This document shows, piece by piece, positions 8,210 to 16,425 of a DNA stretch of 64,000 nt. The stretch comes from Clostridium sp. AF15-31 (GTDB taxonomy: Bacteria > Bacillota > Clostridia > Lachnospirales > Lachnospiraceae): the NCBI RefSeq assembly GCF_003461625.1, contig NZ_QTXL01000001.1, positions 124,001 to 188,000 of the forward strand, in the 5' to 3' direction. Within the stretch, counting starts at the first letter, position 1. Each line of letters starts with the position of its first letter. The position numbers and the translations under genes are program-made. Under the pieces are notes generated by a model. That model worked only from the letters and a program-made list of their open reading frames with translations, had not been told where the DNA came from and searched no databases.

Positions 8210-10129
8210 TTAAGCTAACTTGTGGAACATATGCCGAACCTTATCTATACGGCTATTCGGGCGGCGGGGTTGGCAAATAAATTTACCAATAGCTGGCTGG
8301 TATCCTTTTAACTCTGTCAAGCAGACTCCCTGCCCATTTGTGAAATAAGTTAAATCGTTCCTGTATTCTTGAATACATCTGGCAGGGATTTCTCCTTTCA
8401 GAATGACCTCGTCATTCTTTACCTGAGTACTTACAATATCTGCACAATACCTTGGGGCATCATGATACGCCCGTGAGAGATATTCCTGCGGTGCATAAAT
8501 TTCAAAGTGGAGATATGGCTCTAATAGTTCTGTCCCTGCTTTTTTTAAAGCCTGCTCCAATACGATAGGGGAAAGCAGCCGAAAGTCTGCGGGGGTACTT
8601 ACAGGACTATAATACAATCCATATTCAAAACAGATTTTACAGTCTGTCACTTTCCATCCATACAGCCCCTGCTCGCAGCCATAAAGAACCCCCTCCATAA
8701 CCGCATTTTGGAACGATTGGTTTAAATATCCAAGTGAAACTCTGCTTTCATACTGCACTCCGCTTCCAATAGGGAGCGGCTCTATGGACAACCCGACAGA
8801 AGCCCAGAAAGGATTTGGCGGGACTTCTATGTGGATGGTATATTCTGCTTTTCTAAGCGGTCTTTCCATATATATAACAGTAGGCTCTTTTATTTCTGCC
8901 TCCACATGGTATTTTTCCTCAAGGATGGCACAAATGACTTCCATCTGCACATTCCCCAAAAAAGAAAGTATAATCTCATGCGTTGTAGTATCCACATAAT
9001 ATTTTAAAAGAGGGTCGCCATCTGAAATTTCTGTAAGTGCCCCAAGCAATATTTCCCGCTGTTCAGATTTCTTTACTGCAATCGTTGTTTGGAGCATAGG
9101 GAGAGGATTTTCAATAAATTTTCTCTGCGGCAACAGCATTTCGTTCCCCAAAATACTGTTTAGCTGCAAAACATCATTTGGTAAAATTACAATATCACCA
9201 GAGCAGGCTGTATCGGATGAATATAATTCACCGTTTGTCGGAACACACATCTCTGTGATTTTTATTTTCTCTTTTTCAGATATTTTAATAACATCCCTCA
9301 AATGCAATGTTCCGCTATATATACGCACATAAACAAAACGCCGCCTTTTCTCTGAATATTCAATCTTAAAAACCTGCCCGCATAGTTCAGATTGACCTTC
9401 AGGCGTTGATGAATAAAACTTACTGGCAATCACTTCTATAAGCTGCCGAATCCCCAGATTGTTTTTAGCACTTCCGTGATAAACGGGAAATAACGTTCCG
9501 TTTTGGAATCTCCTGTTTTCTTCCTGTTCCAGTTCTGACATTTTAAACGGTTTCCCTGACATATATTTCTCTAATAGTTCATCGTTTCCCATAATTACCG
9601 CATCCCACTGTTCCATATCGTCATTGTCCGTTACATTTATATGGGGATGCTGCCCAACCTTTTGCTTCACTATAATTTCCGAAGAAAGCTTTGCTTTCAT
9701 TTCTTGATATACCATTGGCAAATCAATCCCCTCTTGGTCAATTTTATTGATGAAAAAAATTGTCGGAATCTTCATTGTCTGTAGTGCATGAAACAGTATA
9801 CGGGTCTGTGCCTGTATGCCATCCTTTGCAGAAACTAATAATACTGCTCCGTCTAATACGGATAAAGAACGGTATACTTCCGCCAAAAAATCCATATGGC
9901 CTGGCGTATCTATAATGTTGACTTTTACATCCTCCCACTGAAAAGATGTCACTGCTGTCTGGATAGTGATTCCCCTTTGACGCTCCAAATTCATTGTATC
10001 TGTCCTTGTTGTGCCTTTATCTACGCTCCCTGGTTCTGCAATTGCACCACTGGTATACAATAAACTCTCCGTTAATGTTGTCTTTCCTGCGTCAACGTGA
10101 GCCAGAATGCCTAAGTTAATTATTTTCAT
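8210..10129 (-). CDS. tet(O): Tetracycline resistance ribosomal protection protein Tet(O)
   Basis: 639 residues, the usual Tet(O) length. This EF-G-like GTPase displaces tetracycline from the 30S ribosome. G-domain motifs are AHVDAGKTT (residues 10-18), DTPGH and NKID. The read-through matches my memory of Tet(O) almost throughout, with scattered substitutions, and I see no switch to Tet(W)- or Tet(32)-like sequence; a mosaic would need alignment. GGAGGAAA precedes the ATG. The upstream leader is the tet(M)/tet(O) attenuation type. It is cargo of the mobilizable element and the only antibiotic-resistance gene recognised in the window. Confidence 0.95.
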   Translation of the reverse strand: MKIINLGILAHVDAGKTTLTESLLYTSGAIAEPGSVDKGTTRTDTMNLERQRGITIQTAVTSFQWEDVKVNIIDTPGHMDFLAEVYRSLSVLDGAVLLVSAKDGIQAQTRILFHALQTMKIPTIFFINKIDQEGIDLPMVYQEMKAKLSSEIIVKQKVGQHPHINVTDNDDMEQWDAVIMGNDELLEKYMSGKPFKMSELEQEENRRFQNGTLFPVYHGSAKNNLGIRQLIEVIASKFYSSTPEGQSELCGQVFKIEYSEKRRRFVYVRIYSGTLHLRDVIKISEKEKIKITEMCVPTNGELYSSDTACSGDIVILPNDVLQLNSILGNEMLLPQRKFIENPLPMLQTTIAVKKSEQREILLGALTEISDGDPLLKYYVDTTTHEIILSFLGNVQMEVICAILEEKYHVEAEIKEPTVIYMERPLRKAEYTIHIEVPPNPFWASVGLSIEPLPIGSGVQYESRVSLGYLNQSFQNAVMEGVLYGCEQGLYGWKVTDCKICFEYGLYYSPVSTPADFRLLSPIVLEQALKKAGTELLEPYLHFEIYAPQEYLSRAYHDAPRYCADIVSTQVKNDEVILKGEIPARCIQEYRNDLTYFTNGQGVCLTELKGYQPAIGKFICQPRRPNSRIDKVRHMFHKLA

Positions 10130-10171
10130 GTGATTTTCCTCCTATCAACACCCAAAAAAGGGCATAAAAAT

Positions 10172-10201
10172 ACCCAGTGATAAATACTCCTATCACTGGG
10201 T
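10172..10201 (-). terminator. tet(O) leader attenuator hairpin
   Basis: On the minus strand ACCCAGTGATA and TATCACTGGGT form a perfect 11-bp stem, followed by ATTTTTATG, about 40 bases before the tet(O) ATG. The same hairpin is known from tet(M) leaders, where tetracycline-slowed ribosomes favour read-through. A wider inverted repeat (GTATTCTTAAA..., near 10265-10280 and 10356-10368) is also present. Confidence 0.85.
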
Positions 10202-10353
10202 AAATAACTCCAATAGCCCCAAAACACTTATATGTTTTCGGGCATATAAAATTACATGATAAAAGTATTCTTAAACTGGGTACAAAAAACTAAGCCCCAT
10301 ATTAAAAGTGAAACGGGACTGCTACTTTTTGTTCCCACTATCAAATTGACAGT

Positions 10354-10377
10354 TTATTTAAGAATACCTTGCCGCAT
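10354..10377 (-). CDS. tet(O) leader peptide MRQGILK
   Basis: A seven-codon frame, ATG to TAA, preceded by AAGGAG. It lies 33 bases downstream of the -10 box and overlaps one arm of the long-range inverted repeat. Leader peptides of this kind couple ribosome progress to attenuation of tetracycline resistance genes. Confidence 0.65.
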   Translation of the reverse strand: MRQGILK

Positions 10378-10409
10378 ATTTATTAACTCCTTGTATAATA
10401 CTGAATCTA

Positions 10410-10438
10410 ATTATATTCCTTAACCCTTTATTTGTCAA
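10410..10438 (-). promoter_or_regulatory. tet(O) promoter
   Basis: On the minus strand the -35 box TTGACA (10433-10438) and the -10 box TATAAT (10410-10415) are both consensus, with a 17-nt spacer. It precedes the leader peptide and tet(O). Confidence 0.88.
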
Positions 10439-10495
10439 GCTGACAAACTAAAGCAGAAAAAGCGGCAGGATTTCCCCCTGCCACTAATCATCTGT

Positions 10496-10870
10496 TTATG
10501 CAAAAATAATTTCCTTTTCCACAATCTCCCTCGCACAAGCCCTTATGTTATTGAGGCATCCTGTCCATTCTAAGGCGTTTTCTGCCTTTAGCTGTTCCGT
10601 TATGCCCTGTGCCTGTTTCATACCCTCTATGAGCCTTTCAAAGCGTTCCTGTGCCTGTCTGTCAATGTCGGCAAGGTAAGCGTTAAGTCTGCCGCTTGTA
10701 AGAAGATTGGTGTATGTAACTTTGCAGTGATGCTTCAGATAATCCAAATGCCGCTGTCCCCAGATGCCTATCGGCTGTTCTTCTTCGGCGGGTACAGTTA
10801 AGCACGGTATTAAATAATCGCCTTGCCTTTCGTATTTGCCGCCCATTTCCTCAAAAATTGTCTTTGCCAT
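10496..10870 (-). CDS. tnpV: Transposon-encoded protein TnpV
   Basis: 124 residues matching the TnpV family first described in Tn4451: it begins AKTIFEEMGGKYERQGDYLIPCL, has a central GIWGQRHLDYLKHH segment and ends with an N-IRACAREIVEKEII helix. The biochemical role is unknown; the family marks integrative elements with large serine recombinases. It ends about 60 bases upstream of the tet(O) -35 box and is the outermost gene at this end of the element. Confidence 0.85.
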   Translation of the reverse strand: MAKTIFEEMGGKYERQGDYLIPCLTVPAEEEQPIGIWGQRHLDYLKHHCKVTYTNLLTSGRLNAYLADIDRQAQERFERLIEGMKQAQGITEQLKAENALEWTGCLNNIRACAREIVEKEIIFA

Positions 10871-10927
10871 TGTCTGTTACCTCCACATTCTTTTTTATTT
10901 TGAATGTCCGCAAAATCCGTCCTACAT

Positions 10928-11053
10928 CTGTCGGTCTCCTTGGCTGGTATGGGTGGCTGGCATGGGCAGTTGGCCTCCCCACTATAAATGGCTTGCTGCG
11001 ATTTCCGTTCGTTGCACATGCCAGCCACCCATACCAGCCAAGGAGACCGACAG
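10928..11053. repeat. Perfect 37-bp inverted repeat with 52-nt spacer
   Basis: The arm at 10928-10964 is the exact reverse complement of 11017-11053 over 37 bases. The arms are GC-rich, contain GGCTGGTATGGGTGGCTGG, and are separated by 52 bases. The structure lies upstream of tnpV, close to the right end of the element. It could extrude as a cruciform, end transcription, bind the recombinase, or bound a small invertible segment. The rest of 10871-11251 has a second palindrome (11108-11128, CGTTTTAT...ATAAAACG) and no supported gene. Confidence 0.8.
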
Positions 11054-11251
11054 AGGCGGACAGGCGGACTGCGACTTCCCCCAATTTCAGGCTTGTAAGA
11101 ATAATTCGTTTTATGTATAATAAAACGTACGGTGTTTTTTCCACACCGCCTTGATTTTTCAAGGAAAAATGAGGTTTTATGATGTTCGGGCAGACAGATA
11201 TATCTGACCAGACCAAAAACGTCAATATAATAATAGGAAAAGAGGATAAAC
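11054..11251. other. Right end of mobile element and malQ leader
   Basis: The element must end within this stretch, because the next gene is chromosomal malQ. The junction cannot be placed without the left end or an empty site. The stretch holds the palindrome at 11108-11128 and a GGTGT...ACACC hairpin near 11129-11148. I did not find a convincing consensus promoter for malQ. Confidence 0.35.
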
Positions 11252-12781
11252 ATGTTAGAAAACAACCATGAAAAAAAGCCAAAGAAATACGCTGGTATTC
11301 TGGCACATCCGACTTCATTTCCAAGTCCTTACGGAATCGGTGATCTCGGCAAAGGTGCATACCGGTTTATAGACTTTCTGGCAAATTCGGGCTTGAATCT
11401 GTGGCAGGTACTTCCACTTGGACATACCGGATTTGGTGATTCACCATATCAGCCATTCTCCGCATTTGCCGGTCAGCCGTTAATTATTGACCTTGATGCA
11501 TTAAAAGAATACAAGCTTCTGTCAGAAGATGATTTTAATGATATGCCGGAATGGGATCCCGTTCACATCGATTACGGAACCTTGATCACATTTAAGACAA
11601 AGCTGTTAAAGCTCGCTTACGAACGTTTTACTGATCCTGACTACGAGGACGGATTATCAACAGACGAGGAACAGATGGCAGCATTTGCTTCTTTCAAAAA
11701 GGATTCCTCCTGGCTCGCTGACTACTCCCTGTTTATGGCAGGTAAGGATTTCCATGAAGGAATGCCTTGGTATATGTGGGAGGATTCCCTGAAAGCACCT
11801 ACCAAAAGACAGCGTACCACATGGGAAAAGAAGCTTGCAAATGAAATCGGTTACTATGATTTCATCCAGTTCTTATTCCATACACAGTGGATGGCGATCA
11901 AGGAATACGCAAATGAAAAGAACATCAGCATCGTAGGTGATGCTCCGATCTTCCTTGCATGGGACAGTGCCGATGTATGGAGCCATCAGGAGCTTTTCAT
12001 GCTGGATTCAAAGGGATACCCAACAGAGGTTGCCGGTGTACCACCTGATTATTTCTCAGAGACCGGACAGTTGTGGGGCAACCCACTGTATAACTGGTCA
12101 AAGCATACCGCTACCGGTTATGAATGGTGGATTGAGCGAATCAAATACCAGTTCACTCTGACAGATTTCTTAAGGATTGACCATTTCAGAGGATTTGACC
12201 GGTACTGGGCTGTACCTTATGGCGAAGAAACCGCCATCAACGGAGAATGGAAGCCCGCTCCCGGTATCAACTTCTTCACACAGTTACAGGCAAATCTTGG
12301 CTATGACCTTCCAATCATCGCTGAGGATCTGGGTGAGATTGACGATTCTGTTATCGAATTGCGTGACAAATTCAATCTGCCGGGCATGAAGATCTTACAG
12401 TTTGCATTTGAAAATCCGGAAGAAAATGATTTCCTTCCGCATAATTATACAAGAAACTGCGTATGCTACACAGGAACACATGACAACGACACAACACTTG
12501 GTTGGTATCAGAAAGCATACGAAGCATCCAAGGACAAGCTTCGCCGCTATTTCAGCACAGATGCCAGTGATATCTGCTGGGTTATGATCCGTGCATGTTT
12601 CTCATCTGTCGCAAATATGGCTGTTGTTCCTATGCAGGATGTTCTGAAATTAGATTCATGGGCTCGTCTGAATACTCCGGGTGTAGGGGAAGGCAACTGG
12701 GCTTGGCGCTTTGAGGATAAAGACATGGATACTAAATTAGAAGAACGTCTATTTGAGACAGCAAAACTCTACGGCAGATAG
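11252..12781 (+). CDS. malQ: 4-alpha-glucanotransferase (amylomaltase)
   Basis: 509 residues, typical of MalQ. GH77 enzymes transfer maltosyl and longer glucans between acceptors in cytoplasmic maltodextrin and glycogen use. Seen motifs: PTSFPSPYGIGDLG near residues 23-36, GDAPIFLAWDSADVW, LRIDHFRGF with the nucleophile Asp, IIAEDLG with the acid/base Glu, and THDNDT. GAGG lies upstream of the ATG. It is followed 15 bases later by plsC on the same strand. The mobile element inserted a few hundred bases or less upstream, possibly separating it from its native promoter. Confidence 0.96.
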   Translation: MLENNHEKKPKKYAGILAHPTSFPSPYGIGDLGKGAYRFIDFLANSGLNLWQVLPLGHTGFGDSPYQPFSAFAGQPLIIDLDALKEYKLLSEDDFNDMPEWDPVHIDYGTLITFKTKLLKLAYERFTDPDYEDGLSTDEEQMAAFASFKKDSSWLADYSLFMAGKDFHEGMPWYMWEDSLKAPTKRQRTTWEKKLANEIGYYDFIQFLFHTQWMAIKEYANEKNISIVGDAPIFLAWDSADVWSHQELFMLDSKGYPTEVAGVPPDYFSETGQLWGNPLYNWSKHTATGYEWWIERIKYQFTLTDFLRIDHFRGFDRYWAVPYGEETAINGEWKPAPGINFFTQLQANLGYDLPIIAEDLGEIDDSVIELRDKFNLPGMKILQFAFENPEENDFLPHNYTRNCVCYTGTHDNDTTLGWYQKAYEASKDKLRRYFSTDASDICWVMIRACFSSVANMAVVPMQDVLKLDSWARLNTPGVGEGNWAWRFEDKDMDTKLEERLFETAKLYGR

Positions 12782-12796
12782 AACAGGAGGATATAT

Positions 12797-13534
12797 TTGA
12801 GAACCATTATTACTGTACTGTTTGCAGTACTTGGAATCATATTTTGTTTTCCATATCATCTGTATCTGAAGCAGCTTGCAAAAAAGGATCAGGACAAAGC
12901 TTACATCAAGGCTCAGAAGCTGGTAAAAGGATTTTTCGGAGCAGTTATGTTCTTAACCGGATGTAAACGAACAGTTATCGGCAAGGAAAACATTCCTGCC
13001 GACCAACCGGTCATGTTCGTTGGTAATCATCGAAGCTATTTTGATATTTTATCCTGTCACAATGCAATCGATATGCCGCTTGGCTTCATGTCCAAGGACA
13101 ATATCAAGGATATACCTCTGCTTTACAAATACATGGATGATATCGGATGCACCTATCTGGATCGTACCGATCTGAAAAAGGGTCTGGAAACGATTTTGCA
13201 GACTGCTGATATCATCAAATCCGGTCACTCCATGATGATCTTCCCGGAGGGAACAAGAAATAAGGGCGACGAACTGCTGCCATTTAAAGACGGTGCATTC
13301 AAGATCGCTCAGAAAGCCGGATGTCTGATCATTCCGGTTGCTATCTGCGGAACAGACAAATGTATGGAAGCAAATAAACATAATTTCCTTCACAGCAGCA
13401 AAGTTGTGATCGAATTCTTAGAGCCGGTTGATATCCGTGGATTGAAGCCGAAGGAACGTAAAGAGGTTCTGGATGCAATCCCAGGTAAGATTCAGGCAGC
13501 CCGGTTAAAAAATCTGCCTATGATTGAAAAATAA
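12797..13534 (+). CDS. plsC: 1-acyl-sn-glycerol-3-phosphate acyltransferase
   Basis: 245 residues. It acylates lysophosphatidic acid at sn-2 to give phosphatidic acid at the membrane. The family motif NHRSYFD (HX4D, residues 77-83) and FPEGTR (near 150-156) are intact, and an N-terminal hydrophobic segment anchors it. Translation starts at TTG 12797 after AGGAGG. It probably forms an operon with malQ. A MITE-like repeat follows its stop. Confidence 0.93.
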   Translation: MRTIITVLFAVLGIIFCFPYHLYLKQLAKKDQDKAYIKAQKLVKGFFGAVMFLTGCKRTVIGKENIPADQPVMFVGNHRSYFDILSCHNAIDMPLGFMSKDNIKDIPLLYKYMDDIGCTYLDRTDLKKGLETILQTADIIKSGHSMMIFPEGTRNKGDELLPFKDGAFKIAQKAGCLIIPVAICGTDKCMEANKHNFLHSSKVVIEFLEPVDIRGLKPKERKEVLDAIPGKIQAARLKNLPMIEK

Positions 13535-13538
13535 TATA

Positions 13539-13767
13539 ATTGCAAATTGTATATATATTTGATTACTTTGACTTGCCAATACAGGGACATTTGAGTCCGC
13601 CGGTCCTTAGATGGCGCAGAGGCGGCATCTTAGTACCGCTGCAGGGGTAACGGAGATCTTAGCGAGGTATTTTCGAGCTTAGTTCGAAGTTATGCAGCGC
13701 AGAAACGAGCGGAAGCGTTCCCTGATTGGTAAGGTCAAAAGTAATCATAATATATACAATTTGCAAT
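13539..13767. repeat. MITE-like palindromic element, family B copy 1
   Basis: Imperfect terminal inverted repeats of about 48 bases (ATTGCAAATTGTATATA outer ends) enclose a ~130-bp core that contains further hairpins. The core shares GCCGGTYCTTAG and TTAGYACCGCTGC with the element at 33205-33359. No transposase is encoded. It lies between plsC and the next plus-strand gene, whose ribosome site starts about 20 bases after it. Confidence 0.7.
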
Positions 13768-13803
13768 CACAGACAAATAATGAAATATAAGGAGGAACTT
13801 ATT

Positions 13804-14361
13804 ATGCCTTGGTGGGGATGGATGTTAATCGTCATCGCAATATTAGTTGTAATCTTAGTAGTACTTTACATAGTAGGAAACCGCCTGCAGAAGAAGCAGA
13901 GCGCACAGAAAGAAGCTATGCTTCAGGCCGCACAGCCTGTCACGATGCTGGTCATCGATAAAAAGATGCTGCCTATGAAAGATGCAAATCTTCCGAAACA
14001 GGTATTGGAATCAACTCCAAAGCGTTACCAGAAAGCCAAGCTTCCTATCGTTAAAGCCAAGATTGGCCCACAGATCATCAATCTGATCTGCGACGATGGA
14101 ATCTTTGATGTTATGCCTGTCCGTGGCGAAGTTAAAGCTATGGTCAGCGGTATCTACATCACAAGCGTTAAGAATGTTCGTGGTAAGAAAGCACCGGAGC
14201 CTGCAAAGAAATCATTCAGCCAGAAGCTTCGTGCAAAACAGAAGAAATACGAGCAGACTTATGAGCAGGAAACTGCCAGCATGAAACTCAGCAAAGAAGA
14301 AAAAGCCGCAAGAAAAGCAAAGGCAAAGGAAGAAAAAGAAAGGGCAAAGAAGATCCAGTAA
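13804..14361 (+). CDS. Single-pass membrane protein, unknown function
   Basis: 185 residues. The start MPWWGWM at 13804 follows AAGGAGG; the longer frame runs back into a repeat and is rejected. One transmembrane helix covers about residues 4-26. A cytoplasmic region with conserved-looking segments follows (VTMLVIDKKMLPMKDANLPKQVLE and CDDGIFDVMPVRGEVKAMVSGIYI), then a strongly basic, alanine/lysine-rich coiled tail. I recognise no family. It starts a pair with the CPBP gene 2 bases downstream. Confidence 0.8.
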   Translation: MPWWGWMLIVIAILVVILVVLYIVGNRLQKKQSAQKEAMLQAAQPVTMLVIDKKMLPMKDANLPKQVLESTPKRYQKAKLPIVKAKIGPQIINLICDDGIFDVMPVRGEVKAMVSGIYITSVKNVRGKKAPEPAKKSFSQKLRAKQKKYEQTYEQETASMKLSKEEKAARKAKAKEEKERAKKIQ

Positions 14362-14363
14362 TC

Positions 14364-15149
14364 ATGATAAATACTCGTGTCGACCTCAGAAAATTAGTTA
14401 TTACCTGTCTGGTTCCGGTTACCGCATTACTGATACATAATATTGTCTATCTTGCAGGCACCCGGATCTGTGATCTTACAGGCAGTCAGACTGATTCTGT
14501 CGGCAGTATCACATCATGTATTTCATATATTCTTTGTATCTGTATTTTCGGATATTTTTATCTGTCCGATCATTCAAAAACAAAGCACGCAGGAAAGAAA
14601 AATCCTTTCCTGCGTGCTTTTGTTATCTTTATTTTACTGCTGATCCTTGGTATCAGTCTTCAGCTCTTAACAACCTGTATTCTTCGTCTGATCGACACTT
14701 ATAGGCCGGAGCTCCTAACCTCATACCATGAACGGGTACAGCGGTCATTTTCCATCAACAATGGAATCATCCGTATCTGTACAGTCACATTTCTCGCACC
14801 GATAGCTGAAGAATTCGCCTTCCGGGGAGTGGCACTGAAGCTGTCTGTCTCTGCATTTCACACGAAGCATGCCGCCCTCTGTGCGATCCTGTTCACAGCA
14901 TTCTGTTTCGGCTGTTATCATGGAAATGTCGTTCAGTTCTGCTACAGCGTTCCGGCCGGAATCATTCTGGGCTGTCTTGCCGTATGGTCAGGCTCCCTGA
15001 TCCCCGGCATGATCCTTCATATAATCTTAAACGCTTCTTCCTATGTGATCGGAAGTATAGCGATCTACCCCTCTATACTGTGGGGAATCATCGGAATCAC
15101 CTGTATCCTGATTATGATTTGTATGAAATTAATAAGGCGGTCTATCTGA
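14364..15149 (+). CDS. CPBP family intramembrane metalloprotease
   Basis: 261 residues with about seven membrane segments. The CPBP (Abi) motifs are present: EEFAFRG (glutamates and arginine of motif 1), GCYHGN in a membrane helix and HIILNAS near the C-terminus. Family members include type II CAAX proteases, bacteriocin immunity proteins and regulators of membrane proteolysis; which applies is unknown. It follows the upstream gene by two bases. Its last codons lie inside the left arm of a long inverted repeat. Confidence 0.87.
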   Translation: MINTRVDLRKLVITCLVPVTALLIHNIVYLAGTRICDLTGSQTDSVGSITSCISYILCICIFGYFYLSDHSKTKHAGKKNPFLRAFVIFILLLILGISLQLLTTCILRLIDTYRPELLTSYHERVQRSFSINNGIIRICTVTFLAPIAEEFAFRGVALKLSVSAFHTKHAALCAILFTAFCFGCYHGNVVQFCYSVPAGIILGCLAVWSGSLIPGMILHIILNASSYVIGSIAIYPSILWGIIGITCILIMICMKLIRRSI

Positions 15150-15332
15150 CGGACTAGCTTTATATTGACATTAGCGAAGATTCCGTAATGAAATGCACAT
15201 TGTCAGTAAATACGGGTGCCTGTTTGAGTCCGAAGGACGAGTTGGCACAGGAGTATTTACGAATCAGACATGTGCATTGAATAGGAATCGCAGCAAGTCA
15301 ATATAAAGCTAGTCCGCCAGATAGACCGCCTT
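15133..15332. repeat. MITE-like palindromic element, family A copy 1
   Basis: Outer arms 15133-15169 and 15296-15332 are complementary over 37 bases with one mismatch. Inner arms pair in part and the centre is a GTGCC...GGCAC hairpin. About 60 bases of the centre, with TTTGAGTCCGAAGGACGAG and CACAGGAGTATTTACGAA, recur in reverse orientation at 40866-40925. The left arm overlaps the 3' end of the CPBP gene and the right arm ends 7 bases before the stop of the convergent methyltransferase gene. It probably works as a two-way terminator. Confidence 0.75.
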
Positions 15333-15339
15333 ATTTATT

Positions 15340-15978
15340 CTACACTACAAAATATCGTGACAAATGATATACCAGAACCTTCTCATCCGGGTCTTCTTCA
15401 TAACCGGACAATTTGATCATCTTCTTTAAAACGAACAGGTTGCAGTCACGGATTGCTTTCTGATATTCAAATGTCGGATAGTAGATCAGAAGTTCAATAT
15501 CTCTTGGCTGTCTCCGAACCGATGCGATGATATTATCCAGTACCTTTTTGAAGGTTGCGCCGGAAAATGGATTGAAGAAATAGAAATAATTGTCTTCATC
15601 TCCGACCTCATATGCCTCTGCTTCCACATTCAGGAACTGCATCCGTTCCTCCTGATCAAGGAATTTGCTCTGATAGCTTGCGGCATTTGTCAGAAGTCTG
15701 TCATAGACCCTGGCATTGTTCTCGATTCCAACCGTCCGGCAGTAATGTCTGGAATTACAGTAAAAAAGCACTCTGCCAAGTCCACAGCCAAAATCCACAA
15801 GCGTATCTTCAGGCTCCATGCTGATCTCATCGAACATCGTCACCAGATCATTATAATATGTAACCTCATAATTATTATCTTCTTCGTTCACCGGAAGACA
15901 TACATCCATATCTCCAAATGCTGTCTCCGCGATCGTTTCAATCCCCAAAAAGCTATCGAAGGATTTCTCACTACCCAT
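15340..15978 (-). CDS. SAM-dependent methyltransferase
   Basis: 212 residues. The SAM-binding motif I is VDFGCGLGRVLFYC near residues 60-73, followed by an acidic strand end (TVGIENN) and NPFS (FFNPFSG) as a motif IV-like loop, a class I Rossmann methyltransferase. The substrate is unknown. It is the last gene of a tight minus-strand run ddl - DUF1934 - methyltransferase with 3-6 base gaps. Confidence 0.82.
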   Translation of the reverse strand: MGSEKSFDSFLGIETIAETAFGDMDVCLPVNEEDNNYEVTYYNDLVTMFDEISMEPEDTLVDFGCGLGRVLFYCNSRHYCRTVGIENNARVYDRLLTNAASYQSKFLDQEERMQFLNVEAEAYEVGDEDNYFYFFNPFSGATFKKVLDNIIASVRRQPRDIELLIYYPTFEYQKAIRDCNLFVLKKMIKLSGYEEDPDEKVLVYHLSRYFVV

Positions 15979-15984
15979 ATATAT

Positions 15985-16422
15985 TTATACCCCTTCGTAG
16001 TCCGCAGTCACATTCAGACTGCAATCCGTAATATAATCATTGTTAAAATCAATACAGTAACGAATATCGATCCGAATCCCCTTCTCGGACTGCTCCATAT
16101 GATATTCCTCCGTACAGATATTCATACAGATCGGTCCGACCGGAGTTGCATAATGCACCGAGCTGTTCTTCTCCCGGTCAAATAACATAACCGTGTTCAC
16201 GCTGCCACGTTTCGTAAGCTGTAATGCATGCTCATCGAACCGCAGAAGATTCTTCACCGGTTCTTCCACATCTTCAATAAATTCGTCATATTTGATATAG
16301 CGGTTTCCGTTTTTCTCAGAGTATGTTCCCCGCGTCTCAAGCTCCAGAACCTCCGGTTCATCATCCGCTCCGGCAACACTCTGCACACCCGTTACTTTTA
16401 TCTTTATATCTCTCGTCGTCAT
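15985..16422 (-). CDS. DUF1934 beta-barrel protein (YwiB-like)
   Basis: 145 residues, mostly alternating beta-strand sequence, with the pattern of the calycin-like DUF1934 family: KIKVTGVQ at the start, LLRFDEHALQLTKRGSVNTVMLFD in the middle and YCIDFNNDYITDCSLNVTA at the end. Function in the family is unknown. It sits three bases after ddl and is followed closely by the methyltransferase. Confidence 0.85.
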   Translation of the reverse strand: MTTRDIKIKVTGVQSVAGADDEPEVLELETRGTYSEKNGNRYIKYDEFIEDVEEPVKNLLRFDEHALQLTKRGSVNTVMLFDREKNSSVHYATPVGPICMNICTEEYHMEQSEKGIRIDIRYCIDFNNDYITDCSLNVTADYEGV

Positions 16423-16425
16423 AAA

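Noticed and set aside
8210..10129. Mosaic tet(O/W/O) or tet(O/32/O)
   Set aside because: No segment reads as Tet(W) or Tet(32) by eye; nucleotide alignment would be needed to exclude small exchanges.
10810..11360. Frames of 94-169 codons across the right end of the element
   Set aside because: They read through the 37-bp inverted repeat on both strands, giving the same GLLGWYGWLA peptide, and have no ribosome site or homology.
13726..13803. Longer start for the membrane protein gene at 13804
   Set aside because: The first 26 codons come from the arm of a palindromic repeat; AAGGAGG lies before the inner ATG.
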